64,000 nt of DNA from Tridacna crocea (Eukaryota > Mollusca > Bivalvia > Cardiida > Cardiidae), in contig OX031064.1 in the NCBI GenBank assembly GCA_943736015.1, forward strand, positions 37,189,361 through 37,253,360, written 5' to 3'. Made by a program: the position numbers and the translations under genes. Shown in pieces: positions 34,262 through 45,600 of the stretch. Under the pieces are notes generated by a model. It ran no database searches. It saw nothing but the letters and a program-made list of their open reading frames with translations, and had not been told where the DNA came from. Positions within the stretch are counted from its first letter, which is position 1; each line of letters opens with the position of its first letter.

Positions 34262-34470
34262 AAAGTTCGTTCGTTCGGTCGGTCGGTCGGTCGGTCGGTC
34301 GGTCGGTCGGTCGGTCAGTCGATCGATCGATCGGTCGGTCGGTCGGTCGGTCGGTCGGTCGGTCGGTCGGTTGGTTGGTTGGTTAGTTGGTTGATAGGTT
34401 CGTTGGTTTGGTTTCTTGGTTGGTTGGTTTGGTTTCTTGGTTGGTTGGTTAGTTGGTTGGCTGGTTTTTT
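34262..34470. repeat. TCGG/TTGG tetranucleotide microsatellite
   Basis: Long TCGG run (34272-34370) grading into GGTT repeats. The Pro-Thr-Asp-Arg frames on the minus strand are an artefact. Confidence 0.95.
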
Positions 34471-34518
34471 TAATTTTCGGTGACTTGATCACATATCCCT
34501 TCCCCCACCTGCTTCTGC

Positions 34519-34714
34519 ATCCGTATTCACAAACCATTCTCAAGAACGTTCTTCATCTTATTCTTCAAGATTTTCTGACCGTGAAAGAAACAGAACTTCT
34601 GATTGGCTAAACCATTTGGTTTAGCCAATCAGGAGTTCTGTTACTTTCACACTGACGAAATTCTGAATAATAAGACTAAGAACGTTTTTAAAGAGTGATT
34701 GTTGAATACGGACT
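34519..34714. repeat. TCCGTATTCAC-ended MITE, copy 1
   Basis: Near-palindromic 196 bp: CCGTATTCACAAACCATTCT ... with the centre GGCTAAACCATTTGGTTTAGCC. A better copy is at 52008-52205. Confidence 0.75.
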
Positions 34715-35003
34715 CTGTGAGCTTCGCACAGTATCCTTAACGAGACTCTACCTGCTTTCTAAGATCAGCCAAGTCGAAATAATGTTCGACGTCTAAGAAA
34801 ACTTATTCATAACTATCATATTTTTGTTTTCTGTCACTGTTCAATCCGTACCATAACAACCCTAACTTTGTATGTTATAAACAGTTTCTCGCACTGCGAC
34901 TGTTGACCTTAGAATACTTTTGTCTCAAAACAAAATAGATTCATTGTGAAAACTTACGCAAAACGCTTTAAATGTAAGTTCACTGAACGGGCAACAAAAA
35001 GCG

Positions 35004-35006
<3 letters not shown>

Positions 35007-35052
<46 letters not shown>
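35007..35052. repeat. CT microsatellite
   Basis: About 22 CT units directly abutting the surviving half of a MITE-A. Confidence 0.95.
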
Positions 35053-35055
<3 letters not shown>

Positions 35056-35200
35056 GGTAGCATTTCCTCATTTTCCCACAATGTTTTCTACTCTATCAAA
35101 GACCATTTCCAATTCGTCATGTGGACAGTCATTTATCTGTTGTTTGCAAATATTTTAAATTTTGACAAGTCTAAAATATTATCGTTTGGTAAATACTAGT
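35053..35200 (+). mobile_element. Right half of a MITE-A
   Basis: Starts inside the core (ACTGGTAGCATTTCCTC) next to the microsatellite and runs to ATCGTTTGGTAAATA. Confidence 0.65.
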
Positions 35201-35242
35201 AAGTTAATCAACCCGCGAATAACAATTTCGGTCAGTGCTCTA

Positions 35243-35794
35243 CACTGAAATGAACTTCTAAACGGCCACTTTCGTTTCCCTTTTAAATTGGAGTATTGAA
35301 GTATAAAAAAATGTTGATAAAAACAAATTGTGACGTATATCTGGACGTCAACCATAGTATTGTGGTGAAAAGATTCCCGATTTTGCCAACAGAAGAACTC
35401 CCTTTTTCGAAAAAAAGAAAACCAGTTGCTTGCGCATGCGTGGTGTCTACCAGCCAAAACGGGTTAAAAAAGAGAAGCATAAAATATTGTACTTCTGTAA
35501 GCAACAAGAAAAAACATGAAAAATATTCTCTGTGAAAGAAATGTTATCCGAAAAAACAAGCATGAAGTTTTCAAAAATTGATACTTCAATTTGCAATGTT
35601 GAGTGAATGGACGACGAATAAGTTTCTTCCGCGATAAAATTGAATGAATTCCCACCATAATTTTGCTAAGTATGTTTTCAGTCCGGTCAGTTACTCTGCA
35701 AAAAACGAAACCAAATAACCCGTCCCTTTTATAGGCAGCGGACGTGAAAAAACGTCAATGGGAAATTACAGCTGTTTAGAAGTTCGTTTCAGTG
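35243..35794 (+). mobile_element. Mariner-like MITE (CACTGA ends), copy 2
   Basis: 552 bp between TA dinucleotides (35241-35242, 35795-35796). Ends CACTGAAATGAACTTCTAAA and TTTAGAAGTTCGTTTCAGTG. Confidence 0.82.
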
Positions 35795-36044
35795 TATTTG
35801 ACCTAGCATGGCAGTCAGGCCCTGCATTAAAGTCATTCTAATAAACAAGGAACCCAACTACAGCAAAGCCACAGAAATTTGTGTTGTTATTTGCCCTTAA
35901 CTTAGACACTCAGAATATTGAGAACACACAGTTTTCGTTTTGCAGTTTTACTTGATGATTTTGTTTTAATGAAAATGCTCTATTTAACTGACAGACACCG
36001 GTCTATATTCGGCCATTTACATTATTGGCTTGCAACACGCGAAA

Positions 36045-36245
36045 AGGGGCGTTCGGACATTTACGTAAAGTGTCGTCTCGGATCAGCCTGCGCACTGAGC
36101 GCAGGCTTGTCTAATACACGTGCAGCTTACTGTTTTGTGCAAGTCTACTGTAGCACAAAATGTAATGTATTTGTAAAGTGTCGGCCCAGATTAGCTTGCG
36201 CGGATTGCGCAGGCTGATCCGGAGACGACACTTTATGTAAATACC
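36045..36245. repeat. GCGCAGGCTGATCCG hairpin pair
   Basis: GTAAAGTGTCGTCTCGGATC ... and the complementary CTGATCCGGAGACGACACTT, with a second similar palindrome inside (GATTAGCTTGCGCGGATTGC). Confidence 0.7.
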
Positions 36246-36269
36246 CGAATGCCCATTTTCACGTATTGT

Positions 36270-36485
36270 TTAATTCAATTTAAACATATTTACTTTAGAC
36301 ATCGATTGAAAAACAAATTCTAACAACTTATACTAATCTCTCTCGATTCTGCTTCCTGGAAACTACACCAGTACTCGCGCCGAATGTGTGGGCCATTGAA
36401 AAATCTCAAAGTTGACACCCACTCCCGGGTATCGAACTCAGGACCTTTAGGTTATTAGGCCGACGCTCTACCTCACGACCACGGA
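36270..36485 (-). mobile_element. tRNA-Met-like SINE, fullest copy
   Basis: The minus strand has head GGTCGTGAGGTAGAGCGTCG, B box GAGTTCGATACCCGGGAG, body CAATGGCCCACACATTCGG, and tail AATTTGTTTTTCAATCGATG. About 215 bp. Confidence 0.7.
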
Positions 36486-36799
36486 CACGTATTACAAGCC
36501 TATTTTTAGCCTTTTCTAGAAATATAATCAAGGTTAGGCACCACTTCTTTTGTCTGTAATATTTACAAACTTATCTTTCCCCATTGTTTTCTGACGCCGT
36601 CGGTTCAAGCACAAAAAAAATATATATAGACCAAAGAACAATGCAAATTCTCTGGCGACAGTTGCAATCAATGACTTTTATTTGCACTATCATATTGCTT
36701 ATGTTTACACTATTTTCTGTTCGATGTATCAATACAATGAGATAAATAAGGTTTTAGTATTAACTTTCGAAACCAATTTTCGGTTGATGACATCTCTGT

Positions 36800-37028
36800 T
36801 AAAACCCATTACCACACAATCACTATTTTTGCCCCCCTGAGAAAGAAGCCTTTTGAAAACACTGTGGGAAAAGGAGAAAATGCTGGTAACCAGCATTTAC
36901 TCCTTTTCCCACAGTGTTTTCTACCCTTCCCAGAACAAATTTCAATTTTTCAGTCACTTTTATTTTGTCGTCTGCAAATGCTTTCAGTTTGGACCAGTCT
37001 AAAACTGTCTTGCGTGGTAAAGAGTTAA
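36800..37028 (+). mobile_element. MITE-A copy, mirrored outer stem
   Basis: Outer stem CACTGTGGG/CCCACAGTG in place of CATTGTGGG/CCCACAATG. Right TTAA at 37025-37028. Confidence 0.88.
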
Positions 37029-37227
37029 AATAGGTTTAATACATGGATGTATTGAGTAACACCATGTCAAAATGGGAAATTGCTCGTAATGAGATATTTT
37101 CCTGCGGTCACAATGTTTACAAAGGTATCCTGCTTTCAGACAAAAAAAATGTGTCGATCGCTCGTACTCTGATAAGCTGTATGTAACTTTATCACTTTCA
37201 AAAAAAGTCCACTTTTTGCACATTATA

Positions 37228-37452
37228 TTAACCCTTTCCCAAACAAGCCCTGGTTTTTACGTGTCTACAGTTAAAGTCTTTCGAAAACTCTGTGGGGAAA
37301 GGAGAAATTGCTCGTAACGAGCAATTTCTCCTTTTCCCACAGTGTTTTCTACCCTTTTTGAGAACTATCTGCCATTTTCTCAAAATCTAAAATTGTTTGC
37401 AAACTCTCTCAGTTTGAAAGAGTCCAAAATTTGTCGTTTGGAAAAGGGTTAA
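37228..37452 (+). mobile_element. MITE-A subfamily C
   Basis: TTAA at 37228-37231 and 37449-37452; core GCTCGTAACGAGC. Close twin of the copy at 29098. Confidence 0.9.
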
Positions 37453-37467
37453 GTTCTTTGTGGCTGC

Positions 37468-37556
37468 ATATCGTCGGTGTACTTCCAAAACCTCGTAACT
37501 ACAGCTTGTAACAACGAGTTACGAGGTTTTGGAAATACACAGACGACATGTGGTAT
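37468..37556. repeat. CGTCGGTGTACTTCC hairpin
   Basis: ACTTCCAAAACCTCGTAACT paired with AGTTACGAGGTTTTGGAA. Second copy at 38401-38487. Confidence 0.75.
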
Positions 37557-37733
37557 TTCTATATATTTTCAATAAAAAAAGTGGTGAATAGTGTAGATAA
37601 AAGAGAGATCCGATCTTGATGTTCACCGTCATGCCACATTCAGCCGCTTAAGTCGGTCAGCGCAGTGAAACAGTTAGGGCGCAGGCTGGTCCAAAATGTT
37701 TCTTTCGTTCTCTATGGCTATGCAGCAAATGAC

Positions 37734-37798
37734 TGACTGACTGACTGACTGAATGAATGAATGAATGAATGAACGAACGAACCAACCAACCAACCGAC

Positions 37799-37841
<43 letters not shown>

Positions 37842-37885
37842 CCAATCAAACAACCAACCAGTCAACCAATTAATCAATCAATCGA
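37734..37885. repeat. Compound tetranucleotide microsatellite
   Basis: GACT, then GAAT, GAAC, CAAC and CAAT repeats in succession. Confidence 0.95.
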
Positions 37886-38174
37886 TTTAAGTACCATTTT
37901 GACAACTTCGTGTTTCGGCCACTAGACTTCTCGTAAATGAAAACAAACAACAAAGACAGGACAGAGGGGAGGGGGGGTAGATGTTACTTTATTTTCACTG
38001 TAGCGAAAAGCCAATGTGGTACATGAGAAAATCTTATGCGTATCATTCAGGAATACGTATGATTTTTACCCAGTTACGTCACATGTACTAAATAACTAAA
38101 TGATATTTTAAATTCAATGGTGAGAACCCAAATATTTCTGTTTCAAAGTCCCATTTTGGGTAAAACTATCTCCT

Positions 38175-38290
38175 CATCGGACAATGTAGATCAAAGATCA
38201 GACTGCATGTTCTGTGCAATCTTACCTTAATCTACACTATCCGCAAAAGTTAAGTGAGTCGCGATTAGCAGCCCAAGGGTTAAATCACAG
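38175..38290. repeat. GATCAGACTG hairpin element with outer arm
   Basis: GTAGATCAAAGATCAGACTG on the left, TTAATCTACACTATCCGCAA on the right, continuing to AGTGAGTCGCGATTAGCAGC and a terminal AGGGTTAA, which points to a TTAA-type end. Confidence 0.7.
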
Positions 38291-38400
38291 GTAGACCTTA
38301 AATTGCTAAGTACGTAAAATGAATTTTCAAGACATAGACCTAGACATAGATTTATTACAATTATTACATACAGTACCTCATCATAAAAATACAACAATGA

Positions 38401-38487
38401 CATATCGTCGGTTTACTTCCAAAACCTCGTAACTACAGCTTGTAACAAGCTGTAGTTACGAGATTTTGGAAGTAAACCGACTTTATA
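38401..38487. repeat. CGTCGGTTTACTTCC hairpin
   Basis: ACCTCGTAACTACAGCTTGT paired with ACAAGCTGTAGTTACGAG: almost perfect. Confidence 0.8.
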
Positions 38488-39015
38488 GTAATAGTCACAA
38501 TCTATCGTGTGTTGTTTTGTAAGTATTTTAAAACACATTCGCAAAAATAGTAATATGGAATGTTACAAAACATACCGTACTAACGACGTGTCATTACATG
38601 TTAAAGAAATAACATGTGCACATAGAAACATCAATCATATCGAAGAATAATACTGAAGAGTAATGAAATAATACTCAAATGGAATTTATAGAAAGTGTTT
38701 TATTTCTAGAATGAACTTGTTTAAGTTACTGTAGGACCTAGGACATGTTTCCTATCGAAAAAAGCCTTTTTTACATATCTTGCTAACTTTTCTGATGACA
38801 TTACAGTACAAAATTTGATAAAACTTGGATTATTTGTATGGTATTTCTTTAAATATATTTTTCTCAATTCGGTGTACAGCGGGCAGATTGAAATAAAATG
38901 ATATTCATCCTCAATATCATGGACATTACATTTTAACTAATACCTTTCACGTATTATAATTTTAACTCTCGCATTTCAAGCTGATCGTAAAAAACCTAAA
39001 TTTTGCTATTGTCAA
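38488..39015. other. No gene seen
   Basis: AT-rich; nothing recognised. Confidence 0.4.
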
Positions 39016-39017
39016 GG

Positions 39018-39095
39018 TACATTTCGGACAGAGTAGATCCAAAATCTGACTGCAACTTTTGTAAGATCTGATCTTGATCTACACTGTCTGAAAAA
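39018..39095. repeat. GATCAGACTG hairpin element
   Basis: AGTAGATCCAAAATCTGACT ... GATCTGATCTTGATCTACAC and GGTCAGCAAGTCGCCCTTAG. Confidence 0.65.
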
Positions 39096-39119
39096 GGTCA
39101 GCAAGTCGCCCTTAGAAGC

Positions 39120-39350
39120 TTAACCCTTTACCAAATGACAAAATATTTTAGGCTGGTACAAGTTGAAAGCAGTTGCAGATGACAAAATAAACTTAAATCA
39201 AAAATTGAATTTTTTTATCAGCAGGGTTGAAAATATTGTGGGAAAAGGAGAAAATGCTGGTTATCAGCATTTTCTCCTTTTCCCACAATGTTTTCAAAAG
39301 GCTTTTATCTTAGGGTCGTAAAAACCAGGGATTGTCTGGTGAAGGGTTAA
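39120..39350 (-). mobile_element. MITE-A full copy
   Basis: TTAA at 39120-39123 and 39347-39350. Only 4 bp from the MITE-B that follows. Confidence 0.9.
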
Positions 39351-39354
39351 GAAT

Positions 39355-39561
39355 TTAACCCTTTACTCCATAGTTACTCATTTCTTCACATTGCTTGTAG
39401 GAGCCCTTGGAAAACATTGCGGCAAAAGGTGAAATTGCTCGTGACGATGTTTTCTATGCTATCAAAAGGTGTCATTTACACATAAGAAACGGCTTCATCC
39501 TTGCTGTCATTTAGGGTCAATTAGAGATAACATAGAAATACCTTATGGGGTAAAGGGTTAA
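39355..39561 (+). mobile_element. MITE-B copy with most of its hairpin deleted
   Basis: TTAA at 39355-39358 and 39558-39561. One strand of the stem (GGCAAAAGGTGAAATTGCTC) remains and its partner is gone. Confidence 0.85.
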
Positions 39562-39630
39562 AAGGGCGAGGTAGTATATTAATAAATAATAATTTTTGAA
39601 TGACGGATAGAACATCTTCTGCCCACTCTT

Positions 39631-39647
39631 CTAGTGTATAAATAGAT
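39631..39647 (-). CDS. Lectin gene 1, exon 5 (last coding)
   Basis: The acceptor TTTTTGTTTCAG precedes 17 coding nt: the split codon completes Asp, then LFIH and a TAG stop. The paralogue's last exon is the same length, and the following untranslated sequence is also similar (GTGG(G/A)CAGAAGA). Confidence 0.75.
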
Positions 39648-42600
39648 CTGAAACAAAAACAAAAAAATAGCTTGGACAATAAGTTGATACAAATGAACAT
39701 CTGATTAACCAATTACCACACAATCCCTACTTTTGACGCCCCTGAGAAACAATTAAGACTTTAGAAAACATTGTGGGAAAAGGAGAAAATGCTGGTAATA
39801 CTTGGAAACTTGTTCACGGCTGTGGTGAATCAAGACCCCTGCCACCTGACCGTACAACGAATTCATTATACTGCAAAGCTTTACCCTTTCAAAGCGCGTT
39901 ATGCAAAATTTTCCTGTTTTATAATCTCACGAATCAAGTATGCTGACGAAATAGACTTTCCTTTCTGAGTGCCCCAATTCAATGAAAACTGACGTCACTG
40001 GAAAAATGAAGTCACTAAAACGTACACTTGCAGTCTGGTGATCGATCAACGCCACCATTTTGGATGTTGTGTAGCAAGTGTAGTGATGTTTACGGGACAC
40101 TCAAAAAGGGAAACTGGCTTCACGTGGTTTTTGCCAGGATACATGATATATATATGTTCCCGGCATGTTAACCAATCAAATCACGAGAAATTTCTCTGCA
40201 GTATAATAAATAACGTTTTCAGGAGGTGATAATCGAGAGGGATTTGTGTAAGTTATAGAGCTTGTCCATTCATTGGAGAGGTCGGTCATCAAACCTCTCC
40301 AACAGTGGCGAGTTTAAAAGGCAAACTGCCACATGAACTTGCTGTCTAATTCTATTTCTTCCAGCGTAATTGTTCTGATACACAGTCTGTTTCGTCATGG
40401 TTTTGTAAATAAAGCGAAATAAAAAAACCGAAACAGGAAGTAGGTGTGGTTTATTTTTATATGACGAATATCAGATAAATATTTGTTAAATCAATAGTTG
40501 CCATGTCTGCAAATGACCCCTCAAATAATTGTAATTTTTCATTAAGTAAATATACTATTGGAAACAAGTTTAGCAAGTTTTTTTACCCATTAATATTTTC
40601 ATATAACTTAATGAAATGAGCATTGTTTTATGCTATTAAGTTGTCCTAAGCGATACACATTACACTTAAACTGTGTGTGTAAACTGGCAAGCGGGCAAAC
40701 TGCACAAAATCCAAGTCAGCGAAAACCACGTGCGGCATGCGTACAGCAAATTCGATATTCCTTTGCGAGTTGCAAAACAATTGATAGCACAGCTTTATAA
40801 GCGTAGTCAAATAACCTGACAACAATTATTCAAAAGTAACCATGGGAAGGCGACCAGGGATGACGTTAGAACAACGTCAGAGAGCAATTGGTATGCTTCA
40901 AGCTGGCATGTCATTACGAGACGTCGCTCGGCATTTCAATCGGCACGAGTCGACGATAGGTCGCCTACGGAACAAGTTTCAAGTGACTGGGGCCGTCACT
41001 GATCGACCCAGATCTAGAAGACCTCGTAAAACGACGCCGAGGGAGGACCGGTATATCACAACAACTTCAAGGCGCAACAGATTTCTGTCAAGCCGGAAAT
41101 TAACACGCCTGCTCCGGAATGCCACAGGGACTAGAGTCTGTGACAGAACCGTCAGGAACAGATTCCGTGATGCTCGACTTAGAGCATACCGACCTTACGT
41201 TGGTATTCCACTAACATTGAGACATCGACAGGCAAGGCGCCAGTGGGTTCACAACCATCGTCAATGGACTCGCCGGCAATGGAATGATGTTCTGTTTACA
41301 GATGAATCACGCTTTAACGTGTCTTTTGCCGACGGCAGGGTTCGTGTTTGGCGAAGAAGAGGCGAAAGGCTCGATCCAAATAACGTCATCCAGAGAGACC
41401 GTTACGGTGGGGGCAGCGTCATGGTTTGGGCTGGAATTTACCATGATGGTAAAACAGACCTTGTTACAGTTGCTGGTAACCTGACATCACAAAGGTATTG
41501 CAATGAAATTATCCAGCCTGTTGTTGTACCTTTCATGCAACAGCATAACGTAGGAATTTTTCAGCATGATAATGCCCGCCCTCATACTGCACGCCACACG
41601 CAGAATGTTTTACGCCTCAACAACATGCGCGTGCTTCCTTGGCCTGCAAGATCCCCTGACCTGTCACCAATAGAACATCTTTGGGACCAATTAGGTCGGC
41701 AGGTAAGAGAAAACCATGACGTCCACAGCGTGCGTGACCTTGAACGTGCCCTTCAATATGAATGGGGCAGAATTCCTCTTCGTGTTATCAGAAAGCTTGT
41801 TTGCAGCATGAGACGGCGTTGTATGGCTGTCCTGGCTGCTAATGGTGGGCATACACGATACTGATTTTCACTTCATTTTTCACACCTGACCCCTATGCCA
41901 TTTAATGCTAGACAGCAAATTAACCCCGCAGAGTTATGGAATGAATTTATAGGTATGAACAGCAATTTGAATGCTTAATCAAAATCACTACTTCATTTTA
42001 GGCTTTTGTGTGTACTTCGTCTCTGAGGATCAATCTTTTCCGAACTTGCTAAACTTTTTTCGAATAGTATAAATCTAAGCAGCAGAAAGAAAAGAAGAAT
42101 TTCGTTCAAAAAGAGAAGAAGACTACTGGACAAGATCATGTGACTTGAAAAAGCGACAAGAAGGTCAAATGACCGTCATTTAAAGCATAATCATGAGGTT
42201 TCTACGCGGCGGCTTTTTTACTTGTTTGTGTACATGCACCAAAACGTATTGATAGTAAGAGCAAATAAACTATTTGAAAACATTGATGCTTGCCTCTCCT
42301 GGCTTCTTTTTTAAAGACACCAACTTGTGTAGGTGTAAACCAGACAACTACATGTCCTTATTCAGACAATAAATTTTTGGGTTCGAATTCTATAAGAAAC
42401 AAAAGCTGGATTAAAGTTGTACTATGTACATCTTAATGCTGGTACTGCTTAGGTCGTAATACATCCATTGAAAATGATTGGTTAAGCTTTATAAGTTATT
42501 AATAATCAATGTAAAGTGCATGAAACCAGTACAGGTTTATGTGCTGAACTCTGTGCCACACGACAAAATTCTAGACTGGCTTAAATTCAAAACATTTGAA

Positions 42601-45600
42601 GACAAATTAAGCAATTTGACTCAAAACGGAAATTGACTTTGGGAAGAATAGGAAACATTGTGGGAAAAAGGAGAAAATGCTGGTTACCAGCATTTTCTCC
42701 TTTTCCCACAATGTTTCCAAACGCCTTTTTTCCCTAGGGTCGTCAAAACTAGGGATTGTGTGGTAAAGAGTGAAATTATCAGTTAACCCATTACCACACA
42801 ATCCCTACTTTTGACACTCCTGAGAAAGAAGCCTTTAGAAAGCATTGTGGGAAAAGGAGAAAATGCTGGTAACCAGCATTTTCTCCATTTCCCACAATGT
42901 TTTCTACTCTTCACAAAACAAATTTCAAATTTTCAGTCACTTTTATTTTGTCGTCTGCAAATGCTTTCAATTTGGACCAGTTTAAAATATTGTCATATGG
43001 TAATGGGTTAAAGCAAACCAACCTTTCTCACAGATAAACGGTAATTCACTGCCACAGTTTATATGATCGTTCCATCTCCAATCGTAGGGTAAAATGGTAT
43101 CTATACACCCTTGATCTACGTTAGGCTGACCGGGGCCCCACCCGCCGCTGTATTCTATAACTGTATTGTCATACCACAAAAACTTCCCTTGTGTAGAGTT
43201 GTAGTACCCACCAATCCAGTAATGGCCTATGCCATTTTCTGTGAACGAATAAAAATCAAAGTGCTGTCAGCACTGAAACTGGTCGACACTGAATAATCAC
43301 TCTGTTTTGAAATTCACAACTCAAATGGTAGTTGTTTGAACTATGTACAGGAGTAAGAAACCTGTGATCTATTGCGTGTTACACTGGCTTAACCCTTTAC
43401 TCCATAGATACTCATTTCTACGCAAGGGTTAAGACCTTGTCTGACATTGCATTAAGAAATCCATTTCTTATTCTAGCAAAGATGCAGTTTGAATTGGCTC
43501 CCGACTATCTTCAAAACGCCAAAACTATGTATAAACTGCACTTAGCTTTAACGCATCCTTTTTGCAAGCTTTCTACCAATCGACAAGGCTTTCTACTATC
43601 GGATTCTTGAGTTTTGTCCGAATTTTATAGTATACCCTCTGCTCATATGTTATTGCCGCCATATTTGAAGTATGTTTCAGTCTCTTATATCGAACCATCT
43701 GCTGTAAAATTTCAGCGTAGTATGCACGAGAACCACGTATATCATTCATAAAATTACACCAATCAGACAGGGACACCGTCAAAAACATCGTGTAATTTCG
43801 TAGTAGAATAAGGGTGGTACCATGTTAATAGAAAACAGCTATTTCCACTATGATATCCTAAAAAAGTTGCTATGATTGAAAATGAGTATTATCGTATTAC
43901 TTTGAACGTGCCACTTTTTCCAATTTTTCCTTCTAAGAATTACTTTTTCCATTTTTTCCTTCTAAGAATTATCATGTATAAATCTAGGGCCACTCTATTT
44001 TTATTACAAAAGGAGATGATAATTACCTCCCTTTTCTGAAAAATAACAAAATATCAACAGATAATTTCAAGATGGACATCAAATGAATTTTTTGTTGGTT
44101 AGAAATGAGTAAAAAATATTATATCAGTATAAATCCTTATTCATCAACTAATAAGAAATTTAATCCCATGTTGCGCTAGAAGCTTAAAAAAGGTTATACA
44201 TTATTAGTTGTACGGTCAGGTGGCAGGGGACTTGGAAACTTGTTCACGGCTGTGGTTAATCATGTCGTCCCGAGTCAAAGGCGAGGTGGCGACATGATTC
44301 ACCACTGCCGTGAACAAGTTTCCAAGTCCCCTGCCACCTGGCCGTACAACGAATTTAATATACTGCAAAGTTTTGCCCTTTCAAAGTGCGTTAAGCGAAA
44401 TTTTCCTGTTTTGTAATTTCACGAATCGAGTATGCTGACGAAATTCCCTTCTGCGTGCCCCAATTCAATGAAAACTGACGTCACTGGAAACTGACGTCAC
44501 TAAAACGTGAAGTTCGGTGCATAAATGTGCAGTCTGGTGATCGATCGACGCCGCCATTTTAGATGTTGTGTTGCACGTGTAGTGATGTTTACGGGGCACT
44601 CAAAAGGGAAACTGGCTTAGCGTGGTTTTTGCCAGGGAACATGATTTATGTTCCCGGCATATTAACCAATCAGATCACGAGAAATTTCTCTGCAGTTTAA
44701 TAAGTATTCTAGTACGTGTGGAAAGAAAAACAAGTACTTCACAAACCGAGGACAATGAACTTGGTGCTAGAGAGACAGAAACAGAAAGAGTGATAGAAAG
44801 AAAGAGGCAAAATAAAATTTACGTTGATTTAGTTCCTCGGAAATCTGTGCAAGAAATTCTTGAACGTTGTCATTACTTATCTTCACAAGGTTGCCTCCAA
44901 TACCATTGCAATATACCTGTCATAGAACCAAAAGGGTTTCTAAAATTGGTATTTATATTGGCATTATAACTTACCAAATATGGATGCAATAATATCTATT
45001 GGATATTTATGGAATATAGATCGAAAACTACGGATATTTGTAAAACATATAGAAGATATTTGTTTATTTCATCGAGTGAATATCATCGGTAATATTTTCA
45101 CGAGTGGCGCACCACAAGTCAAAATATTACTGATGATGTTCACATGATGAAATGAATTTCGATCTTTAACGGTAACAAACAAATATTCCATTTATTCACC
45201 CTTTCTTCGGCGGAGCTTAATCAAAATCCAGAACATTTCTTTTCGATGATTCGCCGTAGCGGCCCCATCTGCATAGCAACTCTCTACAATATTACGTCAA
45301 ACGCGAGAAATGTAAGGTAGATAGATCTAAATAAGGTCATATTTCCATCCGGTTGAAAGGTACGCCCACTTTGCCTTGATAACTAGAGCGCGGAAAAAAC
45401 TGTTTCCGCATTCATTTTAAGAGTTAGAGTATAAAAATCGGTATTTTTAGGCCTACAGGTCTTAACCATGAAATATCGAAAAATATTTCAACGACATTTC
45501 TCGAAAACTTACCGGAAAGCATGAAATACTCGTAATAATGAATTTCCTCCGGGTAACGTTACTTTTTATGGCAACGTCACTCATGACGTTATTAATACTC

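Noticed and set aside
34247-34543. Pro-Thr-Asp-Arg repeat protein
   Set aside because: Translation of the TCGG/TTGG microsatellite.
44622-44969. 115-residue plus-strand frame
   Set aside because: Overlaps exon 3 of lectin gene 1 on the opposite strand, which has splice and homology support; this one has none.
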